Shown here in pieces: positions 8,265 through 16,903 of a DNA stretch of 64,000 nucleotides; positions within the stretch are counted from its first letter, which is position 1; each line of letters begins with the position of its first letter. A program made the translations under genes and the position numbers. Source of the stretch: Lachnospiraceae bacterium (lineage in GTDB: Bacteria; Bacillota; Clostridia; Lachnospirales; Lachnospiraceae); contig JAFLSW010000007.1 of assembly GCA_022510725.1 (NCBI GenBank), positions 17,954 through 81,953 of the forward strand. Direction: 5' to 3'. The notes beneath the pieces are model-generated. The model worked only from the letters and a program-made list of their open reading frames with translations. It had not been told where the DNA came from and did not search any database.

Positions 8265-9632
8265 TTAAATATCGGGGAAATATTGCCTGGATTGCTTTTT
8301 TTGCATTTTTAAATAACATATGTAATATATCAGATTGATAAAAATGCCAAAGACTGTTGCTGCAGGAGCCGCCCAGCCGATCCGGGTCAGATTCGTTCCC
8401 GGCCGGATACTCATAAAATAGGACATGGGCAGTCTGACCACAAAGGTCTGTGCCAAGCCCTGCACCATAACGAATACTGTTTTTCCATGACCATTAAAAA
8501 ATCCCATAAAGCTAAAGAGGACGCTGGTTACCACCGCTTCCGGTGCAAACCCCTTTAAATAGGCGGCCGCCTGGATAATGACATCTTTGTCATTTGTGAA
8601 AACAGAGGCCAACAGATCCCCTTTAAAGAAAGCAAAGAGGCCGATAAAAACTCCTGCGCCCGCCCCGATAGCCATGCCGCAGACCATTGCCTGTCTGGAT
8701 CGCTTTTCTTCTCCTGCACCTACATTTTGCCCCACAAAGGATGCCATGGATTGCATCAGGCTGGAAGGCACCAACATAACAAAACTTACTATTTTGTTGG
8801 CAACACCGTAGCCGGAGGAGGCATCCAAACCCAAGCGGTTGATAAAAGCACAAAGGGCCAAAAATGACAAATTTGTCAGAATCTCCTGGAGGGCAATGGG
8901 TGCTCCCAGCCGCAGGAATTTTGTCACTTCCGGATTAAAACAGATATCCCTTCTTTCCATGGTAAAAGGAAGCTGCTGTTTTTTTATGATCAAAAGAGAA
9001 AGGATGACGCTGACTGCCTGAGCAAAAACCGTGGCAATGGCCGCTCCTGCCACATTTAGTTTCAAGCCCGCTACCAGCACCAAATCCCCTATGATATTGG
9101 CTGCACAGGCAATGGCCACAAAAATCAAGGGCAGCCTGGAATTGCCAAGCCCCCTGAAAATACTGCTGATCACATTATATCCAATGACAAAGACGATGCC
9201 GCCGCCACAGATTTTCACATAAAGAGAGGTAAGCTCCACTGCCTCCTCTGGAGCCTGCATCAGCAGGGAAAGAGGCTTTGAAAAGAGCAGGAGAAGTACC
9301 ATTAAAACAGCGGACAGGGATAAAAAGAAGCATATAACGCCTCCCAATACTTTCCCGATCCGCTCTTCTTTCTTTTCTCCCAAATAGCGGCTGATCAATA
9401 CCGTGATACCCATGGTCAGTCCCGTAATGGAAAATACAACCAAATTGATGATATTGCTGCCTGTTGACACGGCAGAGATTCCCGCTGTGGTGCCGTACCA
9501 TCCTACGATCAGCAGGTCTACTGCACCATACATGGCCTGCAAGATCAAAGCTCCAAAAATAGGAACCATAAATTTGATCAATTTAAGTGGAATGCTCCCT
9601 GTTGTAAAATCACTGCTTTTGTTCTCTTCCAT
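8265..9632 (-). CDS. MATE-family multidrug/cation efflux transporter
   Basis: About 455 aa with twelve hydrophobic segments and the MATE pattern: a first helix following GSIPLKLIKFMVPIFGA and a related second half beginning ITKFLRLGAPIALQ-like (EVTKFLRLGAPIALQEIL). These proteins export drugs or metabolites in exchange for Na+ or H+. The ATG at 9632 (GGAG ribosome site, 16 bp after murD) is preferred to an upstream in-frame start inside murD. Substrate unknown; co-transcription with the murein genes may be positional only. Confidence 0.88.
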   Translation of the reverse strand: MEENKSSDFTTGSIPLKLIKFMVPIFGALILQAMYGAVDLLIVGWYGTTAGISAVSTGSNIINLVVFSITGLTMGITVLISRYLGEKKEERIGKVLGGVICFFLSLSAVLMVLLLLFSKPLSLLMQAPEEAVELTSLYVKICGGGIVFVIGYNVISSIFRGLGNSRLPLIFVAIACAANIIGDLVLVAGLKLNVAGAAIATVFAQAVSVILSLLIIKKQQLPFTMERRDICFNPEVTKFLRLGAPIALQEILTNLSFLALCAFINRLGLDASSGYGVANKIVSFVMLVPSSLMQSMASFVGQNVGAGEEKRSRQAMVCGMAIGAGAGVFIGLFAFFKGDLLASVFTNDKDVIIQAAAYLKGFAPEAVVTSVLFSFMGFFNGHGKTVFVMVQGLAQTFVVRLPMSYFMSIRPGTNLTRIGWAAPAATVFGIFINLIYYICYLKMQKKQSRQYFPDI

Positions 9633-9648
9633 CTTTTTTCTCCGAATG

Positions 9649-11028
9649 TTATTCCGTCTTTTCCCGTACCAGTTCCTGAAAACGGTCTCCCCGCTTCTCA
9701 AAATTCTGGAATATGCCGTAGCTTGCCGCTGCCGGAGACAAAATGCAGCTGCCGCCTTTTTTGGTGATCTCTTTTGCCAGTTTTACCGCATCTTCTAAAT
9801 GCTCTACTACATACAGCCTTTCTTTTCCCTGAAAGTTTGGCATGTTTTCCATGATCTCCCGGTAGATCCGTCTGCCGGTTTCTTCCATCAAAATAATGTG
9901 AGCCACATCTGAGGTGGAAAGATATTCTTCCAAGTTTACATAACTAATATCCCGATCCATCCCGCCAATCAACACCGTATCCGCATTTTGAATGGTATTT
10001 AAAGCCTGAATGGTGGTTTCGTCTATGGTAGAAATGGAGTCATCATAATAGGTAACTCCGTCTATGGTGCCTACGGGCTGGAGCCTATGAGGCAGGGGAG
10101 AATAAGAAAGCAACCCTTTCCTGAAATCTTCATCACCTAAGTCAAAATCTTTGCATATGGCATATACAAAGCCAATATCCAAATGATTGTGTTCTCCCAA
10201 AAGAGGCGTCTCGTCCGGAATCAGAAAGGTATCAGAACCGTAAGTGATCCTCTTCCCATCAACCAATACATCTCCTTTTCCATCTTTCTGAAAAGAAACT
10301 AAAATGCGCTGTCCCTTATGCACGGAAGAATCAGGCGCGACAGAAGGGTGGGCATAGAGAATATCTCCCTCTTTTTGGTTTACATAAATCTTTTCTTTGG
10401 ACGCTACATACTTTTCCATGGTGCCATAATGGTCTAAATGCTCCTCATAAATATTTAAGAGCACTCCCCATTTGGGAGAAACAGTCATATATTCCAGCTG
10501 ATGACAGGATAACTCCAGCACCAGAAGGGACTCCTCCCTGATCTGCGGGATAATATCAAAGACCGGAATGCCGATATTGCCGGCTAAAATCGCATCTTTA
10601 CCGCTTATCTTCAGGATATGATGCAGCAAGGTAGTGGTCGTGCTCTTCCCCTTTGTGCCGGTAATACCGATGATCCTATCTCTGTAAACCCGGAAAAAAA
10701 GCTCCATCTGGGATAAAATCGTGGCTTGATAAGCTTCAATGGGCTTTTGTAACACGATACCGGGACTTTTCATGACCAGATCATAGGAATCGATGGCATC
10801 TTGATGATCGGCTCCGCAATGAAAGGCGATATGCGCAAGGGATTCTTTTCCGGCTTCCTTTTCAAAAGAAGCCAGATCCTTTAAAGAAAGGGCAGCCTGA
10901 TCCGCAATGCCAATGCGCTCTGCACCTCCCGCCTTTAGAAAAAGAGCAAGTGTGGATCTTCCTTCTCTGCCAAAGCCAAGTATCAAGACTTTTTTATGAT
11001 TTATCAGATTTCTTACCGTTTGAATCAC
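9649..11028 (-). CDS. murD: MurD-family UDP-MurNAc-L-alanine:glutamate ligase (possibly L-Glu-specific, MurD2-like)
   Basis: A 459-aa Mur ligase: N-terminal Rossmann domain (ILGFGREGRST), ATP loop GITGTKGKSTTTTLL near residue 117, the ENH-type LGEHNHLDI and the C-terminal PLPHRLQPVG ... YYDDSISTI domain. Classical MurD adds D-Glu to UDP-MurNAc-L-Ala. Here it starts with GTG inside the 3' end of a murL-like gene (35-bp overlap, GAGGAG site), the arrangement that in Xanthomonas links MurL to MurD2, which adds L-Glu. L- versus D-Glu specificity cannot be read from sequence by eye. Confidence 0.88.
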   Translation of the reverse strand: MIQTVRNLINHKKVLILGFGREGRSTLALFLKAGGAERIGIADQAALSLKDLASFEKEAGKESLAHIAFHCGADHQDAIDSYDLVMKSPGIVLQKPIEAYQATILSQMELFFRVYRDRIIGITGTKGKSTTTTLLHHILKISGKDAILAGNIGIPVFDIIPQIREESLLVLELSCHQLEYMTVSPKWGVLLNIYEEHLDHYGTMEKYVASKEKIYVNQKEGDILYAHPSVAPDSSVHKGQRILVSFQKDGKGDVLVDGKRITYGSDTFLIPDETPLLGEHNHLDIGFVYAICKDFDLGDEDFRKGLLSYSPLPHRLQPVGTIDGVTYYDDSISTIDETTIQALNTIQNADTVLIGGMDRDISYVNLEEYLSTSDVAHIILMEETGRRIYREIMENMPNFQGKERLYVVEHLEDAVKLAKEITKKGGSCILSPAAASYGIFQNFEKRGDRFQELVREKTE

Positions 11029-12409
11029 GATATGCTCCTCTTTTCTTTAATTCCTGTATAAACAGCTCCTCAAATTCTTCAGGAAGCAGATTTTCATGAT
11101 CATAATAGTAAAAATACTTCTCGCAGTCAGCCAGATACTTGTCATACATGCCCCATCTTTTATATTTGTAAAAGAGGGCAGGTTTTCTGACTCCTTTAGG
11201 ATAGTCCCTGATGGCAAGCGTGATGGCACAATTGATCTCATCCCGGCTTCCTACGCATTCAAAAGGCTTTTCCTCATCCAGGCCGATCAGTTTCCTGAAA
11301 TCATCCTCCATTTTGAGCTTATTTGCCATATTGATGCCAAAAATCTCCTTCAATCTTGGCTGAGACAAGAAGGGCGATAAGATCAGCCATACAAATAAAC
11401 ATTTGGGGCAATTACAGCACCATATATTTCGTTTGCTTCCTGCGTTGCAGCTTCTGAAAAGCTCATGATATTTTTTGACCTTAGAAAAATATGCCGCAAT
11501 CTGAAATTCGCTCAAAGGCCGGAGTAAACTGAAATAATAAGTACCGCTTGCCAGATACTTCTTCTCATAATTATGAAAATCCGATTCAAACTGAAAGCTC
11601 TTGGAATACTGATGGTTTACATAACTATCTTTTACTGTACTTTCATTGGCGCTGGATTCGTTAGATAAGGGAATATAAGTCAGTCCATATAAGTAAGCCG
11701 TCAAAGTGGCGGAAAATGCAACAATAGCGGAAAAAGGCGTATGGCCATTTAAATACCCTTCTTCATTTAATTGCAACATCCTTTTATCCAGGGTTCTTCT
11801 CACATCAATGATATGCGCAAGATCATAGTCGGAAACCGCTGCAGTATCTAAAGTAGCTGCTCTGGAATTAATGATATAACAATAATTATTATCCTTTCTG
11901 CTTCGCAGAATATCCAGCGTTACTGCAGAATCTTTTCCGCCGCCTACGGGTATGAGACAGCCATCACCTGTCAGTTTGCCATTCTTCTTTTTGGGATGCC
12001 AGGCCTTGCCCTTTGCAGTGATCTCCATGAATCCTTCTTGATCTTCTTCTATGCCATTGGTGTAATAGAACTCCCCAAGACCATTAAAATAGAGGCGTTT
12101 CCACCATGCGATCTGCTCCTCATCCAATCCACAGGGTTCGATGATCACTTCCTTCGGACAAGCTATTTTCCAGTAACTGATCAATTCCACCATCCCCAGT
12201 GAAAAGGCCAGATTTAAAAATACATCGTCATCCCTGTCTATCGCTTTTTCTGAATCAGGAAGTGGAATCTCCCAGGACGGAGCAAAAGAAGAAAGTCCCG
12301 GTATTTCAAAGTCGTAAGTGATCACAACTTTTTCTTCATCATCTTCCACTTCAAAACCATGATAAATAAATTGTTGATACTGCTTCCGCAGTGCTTCATA
12401 TGTTTTCAT
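10994..12409 (-). CDS. murL: MurL-like UDP-MurNAc-L-Ala-L-Glu epimerase
   Basis: The 471-aa protein contains a PP-loop-like nucleotide motif PVGGGKDS (residues 154-161), an adjacent IINSRAATLDTA segment, SNESSANEST near residue 250 and a cysteine cluster WCCNCPKC near 335. I recognise this as the MurL family, which epimerises the terminal L-Glu of UDP-MurNAc-L-Ala-L-Glu to D-Glu with ATP and Mg2+, replacing glutamate racemase in peptidoglycan synthesis. The overlap with a murD-family gene strongly supports the call. The ATG has GGAG upstream. Identification is by motif memory and context. Confidence 0.72.
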   Translation of the reverse strand: MKTYEALRKQYQQFIYHGFEVEDDEEKVVITYDFEIPGLSSFAPSWEIPLPDSEKAIDRDDDVFLNLAFSLGMVELISYWKIACPKEVIIEPCGLDEEQIAWWKRLYFNGLGEFYYTNGIEEDQEGFMEITAKGKAWHPKKKNGKLTGDGCLIPVGGGKDSAVTLDILRSRKDNNYCYIINSRAATLDTAAVSDYDLAHIIDVRRTLDKRMLQLNEEGYLNGHTPFSAIVAFSATLTAYLYGLTYIPLSNESSANESTVKDSYVNHQYSKSFQFESDFHNYEKKYLASGTYYFSLLRPLSEFQIAAYFSKVKKYHELFRSCNAGSKRNIWCCNCPKCLFVWLILSPFLSQPRLKEIFGINMANKLKMEDDFRKLIGLDEEKPFECVGSRDEINCAITLAIRDYPKGVRKPALFYKYKRWGMYDKYLADCEKYFYYYDHENLLPEEFEELFIQELKKRGAYRDSNGKKSDKS

Positions 12410-12438
12410 AATTCTACTCTCCGCTTTCGTTTCATTCG

Positions 12439-12467
12439 TTTACGTTAAGCTAATATAATGTTATAAT
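12439..12467 (+). promoter_or_regulatory. Promoter for the AraC-family gene
   Basis: TTTACG (12439-12444), 17-bp spacer, TATAAT (12462-12467); about 57 bp before the ATG. The very AT-rich interval must also drive murL in the opposite direction. Confidence 0.55.
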
Positions 12468-12523
12468 AATCAATATTGTACTGAAATGGGATCGAAAATC
12501 CCAGAACAGGAGGTTTACACAAC

Positions 12524-13468
12524 ATGGATTTCAGACATGACCAGGATACCATTATTGTGGGAGAAAACCTAAAAGAGTTGAAAGAACATGGGGACTTTGA
12601 ATATCCCGTTGGAGTATATGATGTCAATTTAAAAAATATGTATATGGAAATGGTACGCTGGCATTGGCATGATGAAGTAGAATTCATCTATGTCGAAAAA
12701 GGCAGCGGAATCTTCTGTATCAGTGAGGAAACCTATGAACTTTCCCAAGGAGAAGGAATGTTTATCAACAAAGGGGTCCTGCATTCCGTTCAGATGACTG
12801 CCGGCGGAAAAGAAAACAACTGCTTATACACCTCCATCGTCTTCCATCCTTCACTTTTATTCGGATATGGGCAGACAAAACTATCTTCCGATTACTTAAA
12901 TCCTATTTTAACAAGCTCCTCCATGGCTGCTCTGCCTTTAAAATCAGATACCATCTATGACATAACCATGCTGGAAATGCTGCGGAGGATCATTCATGTC
13001 AATCGGGAACATCAATTCTGTTATGAGCTATATACCAAGGACTATCTGATACGCATCTGGATCCTGATGTTGGAAAGCCGCCAGGAAGAATTTGAAGCAA
13101 TACCAAAATCAAAGGAACATCGAGTCAATATGGATGAAGTGCGGGCCAAAGAGGCCATCCGTTTTATCGAAGAGCACTACACGGAACCCATTTCTTTAGA
13201 TGATATCGCTGCTTCCATCCATGTGAGCAAGAGCGAATGCTGTCGCTGCATCAAACGCTGCATGAAAATGACACCCTTTGAATACTTAATGAAGCATCGG
13301 ATCTATGTTGCTGCCGGCCTTCTGTGCGATCCGGATTGCAACGATTCCATTGCCGAGCTGGCTTCCAAGGTGGGATTTAATAGCAGCAGCTATTTTAATA
13401 AACTATTCCGTAAATACCTAAAATGTACACCTACTCAGTATAAAGCTCGTCAGTTGTCCAGATCATAA
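12524..13468 (+). CDS. AraC-family transcriptional regulator with cupin sensor domain
   Basis: Residues 1-140 form a cupin ligand-binding barrel (MVRWHWHDEVEFIYVEKG, then GEGMFINKGVLHSV). Residues about 205-310 hold the two AraC helix-turn-helix motifs (DIAASIHVSKSECCRCIKR and IAELASKVGFNSSSYFNKLF, ending CTPTQYK). Such regulators commonly sense a sugar or related small molecule. No sugar operon lies next to it; the divergent neighbour is the murL-murD unit and the convergent neighbour is the DUF2156 gene. The target is unknown. Confidence 0.9.
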   Translation: MDFRHDQDTIIVGENLKELKEHGDFEYPVGVYDVNLKNMYMEMVRWHWHDEVEFIYVEKGSGIFCISEETYELSQGEGMFINKGVLHSVQMTAGGKENNCLYTSIVFHPSLLFGYGQTKLSSDYLNPILTSSSMAALPLKSDTIYDITMLEMLRRIIHVNREHQFCYELYTKDYLIRIWILMLESRQEEFEAIPKSKEHRVNMDEVRAKEAIRFIEEHYTEPISLDDIAASIHVSKSECCRCIKRCMKMTPFEYLMKHRIYVAAGLLCDPDCNDSIAELASKVGFNSSSYFNKLFRKYLKCTPTQYKARQLSRS

Positions 13469-13483
13469 AAGTTATTCTGGCCC

Positions 13484-14377
13484 TCAGATATAGGTTACCA
13501 CACCCTTTTCCTGCATAAATACAGGATGATAGGAAAGCTTTGCCTGACGCAGACCGTCTGCACCGGTATCCTCTTCTCTGTTGATGTAGGTATACTGGGA
13601 TGCCTCATGAATGACAAATTGCTGGTTGATAATGGGATAGGCTCCCTGCACATCCGCAAAGGCTTTCTCAATATGGACCACATAGGTGTCATGGCTCAAA
13701 GGCTCGCCGATACTGAATGCCACGACCCTGCCGCCGGCGCGGATCAGTCCGCCTGTCAGATTCAGTTCCTCCAGCATCTCCAGAGCATTTAATGTAACAC
13801 AGTATTCCTTTTTCTTGTCCGGATCTTCATCACATCCATTCTGTATCCGCCATTCATTTGCCATTTCCAGGCATTCTTCCTTATTTTCCGCTGTGATGGA
13901 CTCATACTGATAATCGGGATAATCCGTTAAAAAACGGTTGATATGATTTCTCTTGCCATGGAGTTTTTTCCCTGCAAGAGAGATCAGTTTTTCCGATTCA
14001 TAGATGTAGTCCGCCACATCCCTGTCATATTCAATCTGAAATTTACCGGGAAACAGTTCTTCCATGAGCTGAAACTGCTCCGGCGTGACCATATGCATGC
14101 AAAAAGGCTTGTCCTGCTCCTTAAAATAATCCATCAGCTTTTGGATGGTAAGCTTCACATCCCCTTTTCCGATGGGAAAGCTGACCGAAAGCCTGTCTCC
14201 GCCTGAACAAAACAGCAGATTATCATCCGATACACAATATTTCGTACCATAAAAGGGTGACCAGAGCAGATTGTTGGCAAAGGAATGCTCACAGCTTCTG
14301 GACTGCTCCTTTTCATAAAATTCCTTAAATAATTCCTGTTCCTCTTTTGTAATCTTCTTCCATTGAAATTCTTCCAT
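13484..14377 (-). CDS. DUF2156 (phosphatidylglycerol lysyltransferase C-terminal-like) protein
   Basis: The 297-aa protein has the tandem GNAT-like fold of DUF2156, related to the C-terminal part of MprF/LPG synthases: SFANNLLW near residue 37, KLHGKRNHINRFLTDYPDY near 139, and a C-terminal HIEKAFADVQGAYPIINQQF. It has no membrane flippase domain, so it is a stand-alone soluble acyl/aminoacyl-transferase-like protein. Possible roles are aminoacyl transfer to a lipid or a peptidoglycan precursor. It lies 20 bp after the small gene on the same strand, presumably one transcript. Confidence 0.82.
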   Translation of the reverse strand: MEEFQWKKITKEEQELFKEFYEKEQSRSCEHSFANNLLWSPFYGTKYCVSDDNLLFCSGGDRLSVSFPIGKGDVKLTIQKLMDYFKEQDKPFCMHMVTPEQFQLMEELFPGKFQIEYDRDVADYIYESEKLISLAGKKLHGKRNHINRFLTDYPDYQYESITAENKEECLEMANEWRIQNGCDEDPDKKKEYCVTLNALEMLEELNLTGGLIRAGGRVVAFSIGEPLSHDTYVVHIEKAFADVQGAYPIINQQFVIHEASQYTYINREEDTGADGLRQAKLSYHPVFMQEKGVVTYI

Positions 14378-14397
14378 TGTTACACACTCTTTCTAAT

Positions 14398-14691
14398 TTA
14401 CTTGCAGCCGGGCTCCTGACTGTCCTCCAATACATCAAAGGCATCACCTCTTGCCCAGGGGCTTCCCACATCGCATCTGCCGTGATGGGATACCCTGGCA
14501 CTCTTTCCTGCCGTCATTTCCTCAGAAACCGACACATTGAGCCTGCTGACCTCAGACTGACCGAAATTTTCCAGGATCGCCAGCATATTTTCAATATCTT
14601 CTTCGGAAACATCCCCCTTTTTCTTTTTCTCTTCCGCCATCAGATCCAGGATAAACAGGGGCTCATCAGCCCTATTGTTCTGTTCGCTCAT
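14398..14691 (-). CDS. Small conserved-looking protein with C-terminal SHHGRCDVGSPWA motif
   Basis: A 97-aa soluble, charged protein with no membrane segment. Residues 28-45 are a predicted acidic helix, and residues 68-80 hold a striking SHHGRCDVGSPWA with adjacent histidines and Cys 73, plus a second Cys 96 at the end. The mix of HH and Cys suggests metal binding or a modified peptide, but no enzyme that would modify it is adjacent except the DUF2156 transferase 20 bp downstream. Function unknown. Confidence 0.65.
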   Translation of the reverse strand: MSEQNNRADEPLFILDLMAEEKKKKGDVSEEDIENMLAILENFGQSEVSRLNVSVSEEMTAGKSARVSHHGRCDVGSPWARGDAFDVLEDSQEPGCK

Positions 14692-14829
14692 CTTCCATCA
14701 CTCCCAGCTATTATAACCTCAATACCCTTTGTTTTTTATATAACCCATACGGCTCATTTTAACACAAATCCGTACATTTTCCACTAAAAGTTTTGATTTT
14801 CATAAAAATTTTAAAATTTGTGCTGAATA

Positions 14830-14876
14830 AACAGTATAAAACAGTTGACAACTGTTACATACTGTTATACACTGTT
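14830..14876 (+). promoter_or_regulatory. Dyad operator and promoter of the gntR-ABC operon
   Basis: A 37-bp inverted repeat: AACAGTAT-aa-AACAGTT, then GAC, then AACTGTT-ac-ATACTGTT (14830-14866), followed by a further ACTGTT half site at 14871-14876. The centre contains TTGACA (14845-14850), and TACACT (14868-14873) lies 17 bp beyond it, so the operator covers the promoter. This fits autorepression by the YtrA-type GntR regulator encoded immediately downstream. Confidence 0.75.
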
Positions 14877-14896
14877 TGTAGATAGGAGGATCCACT

Positions 14897-15274
14897 ATGA
14901 AGATCATGATCAACAATTCGTCCATGCAGCCCATCTATGAACAGGTGGTGGAACAGGTAAAAGGCCTGATCTTAGCAGGCGAGTTAAAAGAAGAAGAAAT
15001 GCTTCCTTCCGTCCGCACCCTTTCCAAGGACCTAAAGATCAGCGCCTTAACGGTAAAGAAATCTTATGACTGTCTGGAGGAAGAAGGCTACATCATTACC
15101 GTACACGGCAAAGGAAGCTTTGTAGCACCCACAAACAAAGAATTGTTCCTGGAGGAAAACCGCAAACAGGTGGAAGCCGACCTGGAATTGGCCATCCGGA
15201 AAGGCAGAAACTCGGGGTTGTCCAAACAGGAACTGACGGAATTATTTACATTGATATTGGAGGAAAGCCAATGA
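14897..15274 (+). CDS. GntR-family (YtrA subfamily) transcriptional regulator
   Basis: A 125-aa protein made of one winged helix (IYEQVVEQVKGLILAGELK, LPSVRTLSKDLKISALTVKK, YDCLEEEGYI) and a short C-terminal helical dimerisation tail, the size and layout of YtrA-type regulators. These repress the ABC exporter operon they head. Its stop overlaps the next ATG by 4 bp, and a large dyad covers its promoter. It probably responds to cell-envelope stress or an antibiotic peptide by analogy to ytr systems. Confidence 0.92.
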   Translation: MKIMINNSSMQPIYEQVVEQVKGLILAGELKEEEMLPSVRTLSKDLKISALTVKKSYDCLEEEGYIITVHGKGSFVAPTNKELFLEENRKQVEADLELAIRKGRNSGLSKQELTELFTLILEESQ

Positions 15275-16125
15275 CAGTAGAAATGGAACAGGTTATCAAA
15301 CGATATGATCAGTTTTGTCTGAATATCTCCCTCAAGGCTGTACCGGGACAGATCACCGGCCTGGTAGGACAAAACGGAGCGGGGAAAAGCACTGCCTTTA
15401 AGTCCATACTGGGCTTAACAAATATAGATGAGGGCAGTATTTCTGTTTTTGATAAGCCCCATACCTCTCTTACCCCAAAGGATAAGCAGGATATTAGCGT
15501 GGTATTATCAGACAGCGGCTTTTCCGGCTATCTGACAACAAACAGCATTGTTTCTATTATGGCGGCCATGTATCCCGATTTTGACAAAAAAGGGTTTCTG
15601 GACCGCTGTGAGAGATTTTCCCTGCCCCTCAAGAAAAAGATCAAGGACTTTTCCACGGGTATGCGGGCAAAGCTAAAGCTTTCCCTGGCCTTAAGCCACC
15701 CATCTAAGCTTATGATCTTAGATGAACCCACAGCCGGTCTGGATGTGATCGCAAGGGATGAGCTGCTTACTTTGCTCCGGGAGTATATGGAGGAAGATGA
15801 AGAACGCTCTATTCTGATCAGCTCTCACATTTCTTCGGATCTTGAGGGTTTGTGTGATGATATTTACTTTATCCACGATGGACAGATCGTGCTCCACGAA
15901 GACACTGATGTGCTTCTGGACAGCTATGCCTCTTTAAAAGTGGACGAAAAACAGTTTGAAAAGCTGGATAAGCAATACATCATCAGTGCGGTTCGGGAAA
16001 GCTTCGGATATCTGCTCTTAACGGACCAGAAACAGTTTTATTTGGAGAATTATCCGGATATCGTAGTGCAAAAGGGCAGCATTGATGACATTATCCTGTT
16101 AAAAGTGAAAGGAGAACCGGTATGA
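15271..16125 (+). CDS. ABC transporter ATP-binding protein
   Basis: A 284-aa ATPase: Walker A GQNGAGKST near residue 33, Q-loop region, a degenerate signature FSTGMRAKLKLSLALS instead of LSGGQ, and Walker B LMILDEPTAGLD; H-loop SSHISSD. The FSTGM-type signature is usual in YtrB/BcrA-like exporters. It pairs with the downstream permease to form an exporter in the membrane. Coupled by ATGA overlaps both to the regulator and to the permease gene. Confidence 0.93.
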   Translation: MTVEMEQVIKRYDQFCLNISLKAVPGQITGLVGQNGAGKSTAFKSILGLTNIDEGSISVFDKPHTSLTPKDKQDISVVLSDSGFSGYLTTNSIVSIMAAMYPDFDKKGFLDRCERFSLPLKKKIKDFSTGMRAKLKLSLALSHPSKLMILDEPTAGLDVIARDELLTLLREYMEEDEERSILISSHISSDLEGLCDDIYFIHDGQIVLHEDTDVLLDSYASLKVDEKQFEKLDKQYIISAVRESFGYLLLTDQKQFYLENYPDIVVQKGSIDDIILLKVKGEPV

Positions 16126-16790
16126 AAGGATTATTGATCAAGGATTTTAAACTGGTATTTCAGAGCAGCTTCCGCTTTCTGATCCTGTTTGTTGTTGCAA
16201 TGCTTTTTCTGGCAACCAATAAAGATACCAACTGGCTCGTACCTTATATCGTCAGCTATACTACCATGATCGCCTTTATATTTGGCCTTACTTCCTTTTC
16301 TTATGACGATTTTGAAAACGGTACACAGTTCCTGTTGACCCTGCCCATTACCCGCAAGACCTATGTGAAGGAAAAGTATGTGTTTTGCATGGGGCTTTGC
16401 TTGATAGGAGGGCTCTTTTCCCTGCTTCTGCTTACCTGTGCTTTTACAATAAGGGGAATGGAGCTGCCTGCCATGGGATTTTTGCTGCAAAATACCTTGG
16501 GCAACTTTTTAGGCTCAATGGTTTTATTATCATTGGCAATCCCCTTTCAGATCAAGTTTGGTACTACAGGAAAAAATATCGTCTATATGGTCATGTGTGT
16601 TATCGTCATTGTGCTGGTAACGCTTGCACAAGATTTAAAAAGCGTTTTTGCCAATGCGGATATCCTTTTGGAGAACATTTCCAATATGGACGAAAGGCTG
16701 CTTTGGGCCATTCTATGCCTGATCGCTATAATGCTGTTGACCATATCCTATGGGATTTCGGTAAGGATCTTAAAAAAGAAGGAGCTGTAA
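16122..16790 (+). CDS. ABC-2-type permease subunit
   Basis: 222 aa with six hydrophobic helices (for example FRFLILFVVAMLFLA near residue 16 and WAILCLIAIMLLTISYGI near the end) and the ABC-2 family layout with NGTQFLLTLPITRKTYVKEKY between helices 2 and 3. This is the membrane partner of the preceding ATPase. The gene ends in an intrinsic terminator whose stem begins within the last codons. Substrate unknown. Confidence 0.88.
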   Translation: MKGLLIKDFKLVFQSSFRFLILFVVAMLFLATNKDTNWLVPYIVSYTTMIAFIFGLTSFSYDDFENGTQFLLTLPITRKTYVKEKYVFCMGLCLIGGLFSLLLLTCAFTIRGMELPAMGFLLQNTLGNFLGSMVLLSLAIPFQIKFGTTGKNIVYMVMCVIVIVLVTLAQDLKSVFANADILLENISNMDERLLWAILCLIAIMLLTISYGISVRILKKKEL

Positions 16791-16806
16791 AGCTCCTTCT
16801 TTTTTT
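16777..16806 (+). terminator. Intrinsic terminator of the gntR-ABC operon
   Basis: Perfect 10-bp stem AGAAGGAGCT / AGCTCCTTCT around a GTAA loop, followed by six T. The stop codon of the permease lies in the loop. Confidence 0.9.
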
Positions 16807-16819
16807 GTAATATTATCCC

Positions 16820-16848
16820 TTGGAATTTCCTTTCTTTTGTGGTACAAT
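16820..16848 (+). promoter_or_regulatory. Promoter of degV
   Basis: TTGGAA (16820-16825), 17-bp spacer, TACAAT (16843-16848), about 55 bp before the ATG and just after the preceding terminator. Confidence 0.65.
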
Positions 16849-16903
16849 ATCTATGTATTTTTGTATAAAGCTATACCATAGCTTGTGTAAAAGGAGTTCT
16901 TAC

